Origin: Clostridiaceae bacterium OM02-2AC
GTDB lineage: Bacteria > Bacillota_I > Bacilli_A > Erysipelotrichales > Erysipelotrichaceae
DNA: 64,000 bases
Reading direction: 5' to 3'
NCBI GenBank assembly: GCA_003481775.1
Contig: QULU01000025.1
Location: 7,880 to 71,879 of the forward strand
This document shows positions 33,802 to 41,203 of the stretch, piece by piece (position 1 is the stretch's first letter; each line of letters begins with the position of its first letter). Under the pieces are notes generated by a model. That model worked only from the letters and a program-made list of their open reading frames with translations. It searched no databases and was not told the DNA's origin. The translations under genes were made by a program, and so were the position numbers.

Positions 33802-34408
33802 ATTACAGGAAAAGCTGGATGCCGCTATCTGGAGTGCGCATACCTTGTTTCAGAAAGGACTGGTTAGCGGCTCAACAGGAAATATCAGCTTTCTCCATGA
33901 GCATCGTATGTATATTTCAAGGAGCGGAAGCTGCTTTGGAAGATTGCGACAGGAAGATTTCGCACAGGTGGATATGCAGGGAACAATTCTGTATGGAAAG
34001 CCAAGCAAGGAATATCCCATGCATTTGGCATTGTATCGGGAAAGCGAGGAATATAAGGCGGTGATTCACACACACAGCTTCTATGCTAGCGTACTGTCCT
34101 GTTATACAGATACAGAATCTCATGTCAAAAACCTGTTTGCATATACACCTTATCTGTATATGCAAACAAAAGGAAATATCCCATGTGTTGCGTATGCGCC
34201 GCCGGGAAGTGATGCACTGTTTCGTCATTTCAAGGATAAAACAGGGACGAAGCCGAGGATATTGCTGTTGAAAAATCACGGAATCGTTGCCGGAGCCGAG
34301 GATGTGTATCATGCGTTTGATCTTGTTGAAGAAATGGAAAGCAGTGCCCATGTATATGCGATGCTGAAAAGCTGCCCGGATGAAAATATCGATTTCATAC
34401 CCCATTAG
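33794..34408 (+). CDS. otnC: class II aldolase/adducin-fold protein, OtnC-like decarboxylase
   Basis: 204 residues. Seen: GSTGNISF phosphate loop, the catalytic acid in SKEYPMHLALY, zinc ligands in HTHSFYAS, and a third His in KNHGIVAGA. In tetronate catabolism OtnC decarboxylates 3-oxo-tetronate 4-phosphate to DHAP; fuculose- or ribulose-phosphate aldolases and epimerases share the fold. Pairing with a DUF1537 kinase through an 8-base overlap favours OtnC. GGAGGAAACACAC is the ribosome site. Confidence 0.83.
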   Translation: MSELQEKLDAAIWSAHTLFQKGLVSGSTGNISFLHEHRMYISRSGSCFGRLRQEDFAQVDMQGTILYGKPSKEYPMHLALYRESEEYKAVIHTHSFYASVLSCYTDTESHVKNLFAYTPYLYMQTKGNIPCVAYAPPGSDALFRHFKDKTGTKPRILLLKNHGIVAGAEDVYHAFDLVEEMESSAHVYAMLKSCPDENIDFIPH

Positions 34409-34420
34409 CTTGGGGTGTAT

Positions 34421-35101
34421 ATGGCTTACGTTTGGAAAATAGAGCAATTCGCAGAAATGCTGCTCGGTGTTACAGGGGTAGCTCTGGGACTTTCATTCAT
34501 GATGAAATCCGGTCTTGGACAAACTGCGTTGACAGCCTTTCTACAATGTGTCTCACTTATCAGTGGCATGAAAAGCGGTACACTTCTTATGTGCTTTTAT
34601 CTGCTATGTGTTTTATTACAGCTGCTGATACAGCAAAAGGAATTTGATAAGCTTCAGGTTTTGCAGCTTCCGGTGTGCTGGATGCAGGGAATCATCATCA
34701 ATCTCACCTGTTATGATATAGCGTTTCTTGCAGATATTCGGCCTGCATCGTATCCTATGCAATGGGTGTTTCTGGCTGTGGGGATTCTCCTTGTGTCCTT
34801 CGGTGTGGCACTCACCATGGCAGCTGATCTTGTGAAGCAACCGTTTGAACAGTTGATTACCGTGATTTCAAAGAAATATCAAAAGCCCTTCAATTTTCTG
34901 CGCTGCAGTGCAGATGCTGTCTTTGTCAGCTGTAGTCTGCTGCTTATTGTTGTGTACTCTCTGGATTTCACAATGCTGCGCGAGGGTACCTGGATCAGTA
35001 TGCTTGTTTTGGGGAATACCATGGCTGCTTCCTTTCCTCTCATGCAGAAATGCTCGATCTGTTACCGCCACAAGCACGAAAATACAGAGGTGAGCTTATA
35101 G
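34421..35101 (+). CDS. YitT/YczE-like integral membrane protein
   Basis: 226 residues, about five or six membrane helices. The N-terminal helix contains GVALGLSFMMKSGLGQTALTAF, the Gly-rich pattern of the YczE/YyaS/YitT family, and a second such motif FGVALTMAADLVKQPFEQ appears near 135. Function of the family is unknown; some members are thought to transport small molecules. Last gene of the PTS operon, 12 bases after the otnC-like gene, with a GGGGTGT site. It may export a product or balance a pathway acid (inference only). Confidence 0.75.
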   Translation: MAYVWKIEQFAEMLLGVTGVALGLSFMMKSGLGQTALTAFLQCVSLISGMKSGTLLMCFYLLCVLLQLLIQQKEFDKLQVLQLPVCWMQGIIINLTCYDIAFLADIRPASYPMQWVFLAVGILLVSFGVALTMAADLVKQPFEQLITVISKKYQKPFNFLRCSADAVFVSCSLLLIVVYSLDFTMLREGTWISMLVLGNTMAASFPLMQKCSICYRHKHENTEVSL

Positions 35102-35187
35102 CGTTAGGAAAGCAGCAGGAATCCTGTATACAGGAAAGAAGCTTATAAAGGAATCGATCAGGGGAGAATAAGGGAGATTAGAATAGG

Positions 35188-35232
35188 AAAAGGAGTATGC
35201 AAGGGACATTCCCCTATGAATACTCCTTTTTC
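35188..35232 (+). terminator. terminator of the PTS sugar-acid operon
   Basis: AAAAGGAGTAT (35188-35198) pairs with ATACTCCTTTT (35220-35230) with an inner GGG/CCC helix; T-rich end. Confidence 0.8.
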
Positions 35233-35260
35233 ACGTAATCTGTTTTGCAGTTATAGACAG

Positions 35261-35743
35261 CTATTTTTCTGCCTGTGCGCAATTCAAATCCTCCAGCAGA
35301 TAAAACAGCCGTACCTTGTCTTTTTCCGACAACTCAATTTTCGGATTATACAGATAATGCTGCAAAACATCCGCATCCTTCAGCAGCTCTGAAATTGGCC
35401 CGTCATGCCGATTCATTTTATCGGAATGCACGGAAATCACATGAGTCAGTATTCGGATTTCCTCTTCACTGAATACCTCCATCTGTTCCAGCAGCTGCTT
35501 CGCATATTCCGCACTGCGCTGTGCGTGCCCCAAATGCGGACAATTCAGTGCATAAAGCGCTATATCATGCAGCATAGCCGCGATACAGCACAGCTCCACA
35601 TCCAGCTTTCGCAAAGTAGCCAGCATGGCAGCAGCCTGTGCAACACCGTACGTGTGGATATATGCAAATTTGCGTTCCTCTTCCTTGATCAGCTTTTGAA
35701 TAACGGCATCCGTTTGTTCACGGATAAGTTCTAAGCGATCCAT
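35261..35743 (-). CDS. HD-domain phosphohydrolase
   Basis: 160 residues, stand-alone HD domain. Metal ligands: His30 in YIHTYGV, His59-Asp60 in AAMLHDIAL, His84-type residue in CPHLGHAQRS and Asp123 in LKDADVLQHY. Family members hydrolyse nucleotides or small phosphoesters; the substrate cannot be read. AAGAAAGGATGTG precedes the ATG. Not co-oriented with the PTS operon; it converges on that operon's terminator. Confidence 0.85.
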   Translation of the reverse strand: MDRLELIREQTDAVIQKLIKEEERKFAYIHTYGVAQAAAMLATLRKLDVELCCIAAMLHDIALYALNCPHLGHAQRSAEYAKQLLEQMEVFSEEEIRILTHVISVHSDKMNRHDGPISELLKDADVLQHYLYNPKIELSEKDKVRLFYLLEDLNCAQAEK

Positions 35744-35796
35744 GACATCACATCCTTTCTTCTATTGTATCATTTCCGTACAGGATATGCACAGTC

Positions 35797-35828
35797 AAAA
35801 AAAAGGATCATGCACGAGGTCATGATCC
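35797..35828 (-). terminator. terminator of the cold-shock gene
   Basis: On the minus strand GGATCATG/CATGATCC arms (35821-35828 and 35805-35812) are followed by eight T residues. Confidence 0.85.
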
Positions 35829-35842
35829 AAGAACGGTTTTGC

Positions 35843-36043
35843 TTACGCTACAGTTACGTTAGCAGCCTGCTGTCCACGATCGCTTTCAACAACGTCGAAG
35901 TTTACAGCCTGTCCTTCTTCCAGTGTACGGAATCCGTCGCTCTGGATGCTTGAGTAATGAACGAAGATGTCCTTACCTTCATCAGAAGTGATGAATCCAT
36001 AACCTTTTTCTGCATTAAACCATTTTACTTTACCTGTACTCAT
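35843..36043 (-). CDS. csp: cold-shock protein (CspA family)
   Basis: 66 residues. [19 protein letters not shown] contains RNP1 (KGYGFI) and RNP2 follows as DIFVHYSSI; the length is standard. RNA chaperone that melts mRNA structure after cold or growth transitions. Strong AGGAGGT site, ATG at 36043. The roughly 200-base AT-rich upstream region could carry a long regulatory 5' leader, as csp genes often do, though I cannot define its structure. Monocistronic with its own terminator. Confidence 0.95.
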   Translation of the reverse strand: MSTGKVKWFNAEKGYGFITSDEGKDIFVHYSSIQSDGFRTLEEGQAVNFDVVESDRGQQAANVTVA

Positions 36044-36344
36044 TTTAGTACCTCCTATACGTGTGTCAATAAGAAGCCCTCCAATGTATAAAAAAATCAC
36101 AAAACTGGATATTCGTACATTGAAACACATAAATACAATTCCAGACTTGTGAAATCATAATTATTGCTTTTTATTACTCTTAAACAATATCACTTTCAAA
36201 ACCGAAAGTCAATCATTATTTCGTTAATTGGAAGGATTTGTTTTTCTCTTTTTCATGATTCGTGTTTTTTTGTGTAAGCTGTTTCAGATTTTAATCTTTT
36301 GGGGTATAATATAGGCATACAAGAAAAGAAACGGAGGAATGTTT

Positions 36345-37790
36345 ATGATCATACAGGATGAAATGCTGCGAGCTGCAATCGCCAGAACCCTGCAGATCGA
36401 GGAAGCGGATATCACAGAAAAAAAGCTGGAAGAGCTGACGACACTCTCTGCCAGAAGCAGTGGAATCATCTCTCTGGAAGGACTGCAATATGCGGCTAAT
36501 CTGAATTATCTGGACCTTTGCGGAAATGCCATTGAGGATCTGACACCGATCCGTGATTTGCGAGAGATTGAAGTTTTGAATCTGTCCAAGAATATGCTGC
36601 GTGACATTCAGGCGCTAAGAGAATTCCGGCAGCTGCTGCGGCTGGACATTTCGCGCAATAACCTGTATACGATGGATATCAGTGCACTGGCAGGAATGAT
36701 CAATCTGGAGGAATTGAATCTGGAACGAAGCAAGGTCGACAATCTGGTGTATCTGGAAAATGTTAAGAAGCTGAAGAAGCTGTATGTCGGAATTGAAAAC
36801 GGTCCGTTCCCACTCAGCATTCTCGGTATGCTGGATGAGCTGAAGGAGCTTCATATGAACAAGATGTGGCTGTATGACATTGCCGATCTGACCTATTTGA
36901 AGCACATCGAGGTTTTGGATTTATCGACCAATCTGTTCTGTGATTTATCTCCGTTGCAGTATATGAAGGATTCCTTGCGCACGCTGAATATTTCAAATTG
37001 TGAATATCTGCGTGATTTAAGTATATTGGAGGAATTTCCGAATTTGGAGGTTCTTGATATATCCTTTGATCACATTAAGGATTTCTCATTCTTAAAGAAG
37101 CTGAAGAATTTAAAGGATCTGCGCGCAACACAAAGCGGTCTTTTGGACCTGCGCAATCTAAAGGGCCTGATAAAAATGGAAAAGCTGGACATCAGCGAAA
37201 ACCGTGTGGAGCATACGGAAATCTTAAAAGAAATGAAGCTGCTTCGCTATTTCAAGGCCAGCTGCTGTTTCCTGAAGGATATTGAATTCTTGAAGAATGC
37301 AAAGGATTTGGTGGAGCTGAATGTCTTCAACAATCATATTAAGCATATCGAGGTTTTAAAGGGCTGTGAGCATATGACGACCCTGGATGTCGGAAACAAC
37401 GATATTCGCAATATCGATTCTCTTGAGGATATGATCAATCTGGAATGTCTGGGGCTTTCCCACAACAATATTTCTGATCTGACGCCGTTAAAGGATTTGA
37501 CGAATCTGAGTACGATTGATTTATACAACAATGTCATCACTGATCTTTCTCCGCTGAAGAAGCTGATCAATTTAAGCTCCCTGCGGCTCGATCACAATGG
37601 CGTAATGGATTTGTCTCCGTTGGAGGAATGCATTTATCTGAGCTCCTTAACCCTAAAGGCGAATTATGTCACGGATGTGACACCGCTGAGTAAGCTGAAG
37701 AATCTGTATGAGCTTCGTCTGGATGAAAATCCGATTGAGGATATCACCGTTCTTGAGGATATGGAATACTATGATAAATTCTCATATTGA
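36345..37790 (+). CDS. cytosolic leucine-rich-repeat protein
   Basis: 481 residues, nearly all built of about 20 tandem 21-23 residue repeats with the SDS22/internalin-like pattern (for example LNYLDLCGNAIEDLTPIRDL, LECLGLSHNNISDLTPLKDL, LYELRLDENPIEDITVLEDM). The first ~40 residues form a separate helical cap. There is no signal peptide, anchor or transmembrane segment, so the protein is intracellular, unlike internalins. LRR scaffolds bind proteins; the partner is unknown. The ATG at 36345 is 7 bases after GGAGG (an ATG at 36339 is too close). A TATAAT at 36305-36310 is the likely -10. Monocistronic. Confidence 0.88.
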   Translation: MIIQDEMLRAAIARTLQIEEADITEKKLEELTTLSARSSGIISLEGLQYAANLNYLDLCGNAIEDLTPIRDLREIEVLNLSKNMLRDIQALREFRQLLRLDISRNNLYTMDISALAGMINLEELNLERSKVDNLVYLENVKKLKKLYVGIENGPFPLSILGMLDELKELHMNKMWLYDIADLTYLKHIEVLDLSTNLFCDLSPLQYMKDSLRTLNISNCEYLRDLSILEEFPNLEVLDISFDHIKDFSFLKKLKNLKDLRATQSGLLDLRNLKGLIKMEKLDISENRVEHTEILKEMKLLRYFKASCCFLKDIEFLKNAKDLVELNVFNNHIKHIEVLKGCEHMTTLDVGNNDIRNIDSLEDMINLECLGLSHNNISDLTPLKDLTNLSTIDLYNNVITDLSPLKKLINLSSLRLDHNGVMDLSPLEECIYLSSLTLKANYVTDVTPLSKLKNLYELRLDENPIEDITVLEDMEYYDKFSY

Positions 37791-38140
37791 GGCAGTCTGA
37801 TAAAACGTAAATTTCTTTGCTTTTGATTATGAAGGAAAGCCTGTGCGTATGCTGTGTACCACAGGCTTTTCTTTTCTTTGCTCATTCGATATAGTAGAGC
37901 TGTTGCGGCTTGTGAAAAGAGTTGCGGGAAAACGCTTTGGGGCCTTTCCTTAGCACAGCAAGCCAATAGAGTATACAGTATTGCGCAAAAGTCTTGTGTA
38001 GGAAGGATAGGCTGAAAGAGCTTCGCACAATCTAAAAAGGGTATCTCTATAAGGCTTTTAATAAGAAAACAAGCGAATTCGTTGATGAGGTAACGAAATA
38101 CTTTCCTGATGCGCTGTTGCAGCTTTCCACCGTATCCCCC
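37791..38140. other. intergenic region
   Basis: About 350 bases; holds the terminator at 37836-37873 and otherwise no gene that I can support. Confidence 0.5.
37836..37873 (+). terminator. terminator of the LRR gene
   Basis: AAAGCCTGTG/CACAGGCTTT 10-bp stem (37836-37845, 37860-37869) with T-rich tail. Confidence 0.8.
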
Positions 38141-38171
38141 TTGACCTTGCCCTGAGGGAAGGCTGTAAGAT
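38141..38171 (+). promoter_or_regulatory. MerR-type promoter upstream of the serine hydrolase
   Basis: TTGACC (38141-38146), 19-base spacer and TAAGAT (38166-38171). The spacer and -35 carry CCTTGCCCT-GAGGGAAGG (38145-38162), a dyad with one bulged base, the classic layout of a MerR-activated promoter. No merR gene lies beside it. Confidence 0.65.
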
Positions 38172-38199
38172 AGAGACAGAAGCAGATGGAGGGAATCGG

Positions 38200-39168
38200 A
38201 TGAAGCAGATGAAAATAACAGAAATGGAAGCATTGATCAACCGTGAATACAAGAATATTTGCGGTATAAACGTATTGAAAAACAAAGAGCGTGTGTATGA
38301 GGCATACTTTCAGGGATGTACCTTTGAAAGCAGAATGCATGTGTATTCTGTGACCAAAAGCATCGTATCCATATTGCTGGGTATTGCAATAGATGCAGGA
38401 TATATCGACGATGTAACAAAGCGGGTTCTGGATTTTTTTCCAGATGTAGCACAGGAAAAGGACAGTGCCAGAAAAGAGGTAACATTGGAGGATATCATCA
38501 CTATGACCGCGGCATACAAATACAGAATTCCTCCGTATATAAAATATTTTACAAGTGATGACTGGCTGCAATTTTCACTCGATCAGCTAAAGGGAAGGAA
38601 TAAGCAATTTCGATACACACCGCTGATTGGATTGGATATTCTAACCGGCATACTGCAAAAGGCGACCGGACAATCTGTGCTTGCGTTTGCACAGGAGAAG
38701 CTGTTTGCCCCGTTGCATATCTCTGTGGAAAGGGATCTGATTTTTAAAAGCAAGGAGGAACAGATGGCATTTAATCAGGCAGATTCCATTAGTGGCTGGG
38801 CAGCAGATGCGAAGGGACTGCAATCAGCAGGCTGGGGACTGGCATTGTCGGCAAAGGAGATGGCGGACATCGGTCAGCTGTATTTGAATGGCGGTGTATG
38901 GGAAGGTAAGCAGTTAGTATCAAAACACTGGATTGAACAAAGTACAAAGGAACACAGCCGCTGGAAAAAGCACAATCTGCCATATGGCTATTTGTGGTGG
39001 ATCGATGAGCAGAAAGATGTGTTTGCGGCAATGGGGGATGGGGGAAACATCATATATGTAAATACCAAAGAGCAGCTTGTTGTTTCTCTCATGTGCCGAT
39101 TCAATCCAAGAGCAAAAGACAGCATGGATTTCATCAAAGAGCACCTTGAGCCGATATTTATATATTAA
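38200..39168 (+). CDS. beta-lactamase-family serine hydrolase
   Basis: 322 residues of the class C/esterase-like serine hydrolase family. The S-x-x-K motif is at residues 50-53 (YSVTKS), the Tyr of the second motif is in FRYTPLIG, and GDGGN near the C-terminus stands in for the HxG/KTG strand. No signal peptide, so it is probably cytosolic and acts as an esterase or peptidase rather than on cell-wall. GGAGGGAATCGG precedes the ATG. Its MerR-type promoter suggests induction by a toxic compound (inference). Confidence 0.85.
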   Translation: MKQMKITEMEALINREYKNICGINVLKNKERVYEAYFQGCTFESRMHVYSVTKSIVSILLGIAIDAGYIDDVTKRVLDFFPDVAQEKDSARKEVTLEDIITMTAAYKYRIPPYIKYFTSDDWLQFSLDQLKGRNKQFRYTPLIGLDILTGILQKATGQSVLAFAQEKLFAPLHISVERDLIFKSKEEQMAFNQADSISGWAADAKGLQSAGWGLALSAKEMADIGQLYLNGGVWEGKQLVSKHWIEQSTKEHSRWKKHNLPYGYLWWIDEQKDVFAAMGDGGNIIYVNTKEQLVVSLMCRFNPRAKDSMDFIKEHLEPIFIY

Positions 39169-39215
39169 ATTGAAGCAGAGGCAAAGAGAAACATAACGAC
39201 GATACAGCAAAAGAA

Positions 39216-39270
39216 AAGAATGCAACATCCTGCAGGACGCTTACCATCCATGGATTGTGCATTCTTTTTC
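39216..39270 (+). terminator. terminator after the serine hydrolase
   Basis: AGAATGCA/TGCATTCT stem extended by an imperfect inner helix (39216-39265), then five T residues. Confidence 0.65.
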
Positions 39271-39354
39271 AGCTTTATAGAGGAATCATTTTCAGCGAAT
39301 CGGTATAGCAGTGAAAAGCGTCAAGGGTTTCTGCGATGCGATGCTTTGGAAGGA

Positions 39355-41124
39355 TTATCGATTGATCTTCATCAGATCACTAAATTCATCCAGTGTTTTT
39401 TCAAAGAAGGTGAAGGCATCATCGTATACGCTGTCTACTCTTGGATCAACACCGGCATGCATCAGCTCATCCAGCGGTGACTCACTGCCGCCCTTCGTAA
39501 GAAACTCCAGATAATCCTTTGTCTCTCCGGCAAGAATCTTCTTCGCAAAGCTAATCGCTACAGACATTCCCAGAGTGTATTTATATACATAGAAATTGTA
39601 ATAAAAGTGCGGTATATAATAACAATGATAGCGTTGCAGATCATCCACCTCCACGGCATCTCCATAATACCTCTTGGACAGCTCCATGTACAGGGAGGTC
39701 AGCTTTTGTGAAGAAACCGCTTCTTTGTTTTCCAGCATGGCATACAGCTGTTTTTCAAATTCCGCATACATCGGCTGGCGATAGAGCGTACCAACCAGCT
39801 GATTCAGCAGGTTGGAAAGAAGATATGCTTTTTCATCCTCACGATCGCTGTGATCCAGCAGATAGCGGTTCAACAGGATTTCATTAACCGTGGATGCCAC
39901 TTCGGCGACAAAAATCGTATAATGGGAAAGCATTGGCCGGTTATGGTGACGGGAATACCAGGAATGCATGGAATGTCCCAGCTCATGAGCCAGCGTGCTT
40001 AAAGATGGATAATCGTTTGTGAAATTGGTCAGTACATATGGTCGGGAATCATAGGTTCCCCCGGAATATGCTCCGCCCTGTTTACCGGCACATGGCAGAA
40101 AGTCAATCCAGCGCTCCTCTCTTGCCTGATCCAGCAGTTGCACATAGTCTTCGCCAAGCGGTGCAAGGGCATGCTTGAGAATATCGAAGCTTTCGTCGAT
40201 GGTATAGCTGATATCCACTGTATCCACCAGTGGAATCTGAATGTCGTACACATGCTGTACTGCAAGCGAGCTGATTTGCTTGCGTACAGCAAAATAACGG
40301 TGAATGCCATCGATGTACTTTTCGTTTGCCATGAAAAGCACCTTGTCAAACAGCGATTGGTCAACACCATCCGCAAACAAAGAGGCTTCCAGTGCACTTG
40401 AGAAATTGCGTAATCTGGCTTCAAATATCTGACCTCTGGCATGACCGCTCAACAGATTCATAAACACATTCTGATAGGTCTTATAGGCGGTGAAGAAATG
40501 CTCAAAGGCTTCCTTTCGCACCATGGGATCACGGCTTTTCAAAAACTGCTGATAGGTTCCTTCATTCAAAAATTCCTCTTTTCCATCCACATGGACAGGC
40601 TCGAATTGCAAACGGAAGCTCTCAAAGGTTTCCTGCGGGTTGCGAATCAGCTCTCCCGCCTGTGCAAGCAGTTCTTCCTGTTCCTCGCTGAGTCGGTGTG
40701 GTATGGTACGAAACACCTCTTCCATCGGATAACGGAAGTCTCTGCATTCCTCGGTTTCCAGCCACTGCTCGATTTGTTCCCTGTTTTGAATCAGCACCAG
40801 GGGCAGCGTGGATAAGGCCTGACTCACCTGCTGATACAGGGTATAGCTGCGTGCCAGATTTTCCTGATTTTGTGTGTGCTCAGGGTCTACATCACAGCTC
40901 ATCTTCGCATAGCTGATAAGATTATCCAGATAGCGTTCCAGTGTTTCCTGATGCTCCATAAAGCTGATGAAGCTGTCCTTGTCAACCGTAAGGGAGGGAA
41001 GGGCGGATTGCAGCAGCCCGACCTCCTTTTGTGCCTGTGCATACTGGGCTTCAAAGGCTTCCTGGTTTCCAAAGAGAAAGCGCAGGTCCCAGGTCAGCTG
41101 TGCATCTATTTCATTACGTTTCAT
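39355..41124 (-). CDS. pepF: oligoendopeptidase F
   Basis: 589-residue cytosolic M3B metallopeptidase that degrades peptides of roughly 7-17 residues. The zinc motif HELGH is at 380-384 within TLAHELGHSMHSWYS, and the third ligand Glu follows in FVAEVASTVNEILL. N-terminal helical domain and length (about 600) are those of the family. GAGGTGATCACAC precedes the ATG. It stands alone between the serine hydrolase and the glucosaminidase gene, sharing orientation with the latter across a 79-base gap. Confidence 0.95.
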   Translation of the reverse strand: MKRNEIDAQLTWDLRFLFGNQEAFEAQYAQAQKEVGLLQSALPSLTVDKDSFISFMEHQETLERYLDNLISYAKMSCDVDPEHTQNQENLARSYTLYQQVSQALSTLPLVLIQNREQIEQWLETEECRDFRYPMEEVFRTIPHRLSEEQEELLAQAGELIRNPQETFESFRLQFEPVHVDGKEEFLNEGTYQQFLKSRDPMVRKEAFEHFFTAYKTYQNVFMNLLSGHARGQIFEARLRNFSSALEASLFADGVDQSLFDKVLFMANEKYIDGIHRYFAVRKQISSLAVQHVYDIQIPLVDTVDISYTIDESFDILKHALAPLGEDYVQLLDQAREERWIDFLPCAGKQGGAYSGGTYDSRPYVLTNFTNDYPSLSTLAHELGHSMHSWYSRHHNRPMLSHYTIFVAEVASTVNEILLNRYLLDHSDREDEKAYLLSNLLNQLVGTLYRQPMYAEFEKQLYAMLENKEAVSSQKLTSLYMELSKRYYGDAVEVDDLQRYHCYYIPHFYYNFYVYKYTLGMSVAISFAKKILAGETKDYLEFLTKGGSESPLDELMHAGVDPRVDSVYDDAFTFFEKTLDEFSDLMKINR

Positions 41125-41203
41125 GTGTGATCACCTCATATAGTATTGTATGTCAAATGAAAAGAAATCACAAGGAAGCACGTGATTTCTTCTGTTTTCT
41201 TTC

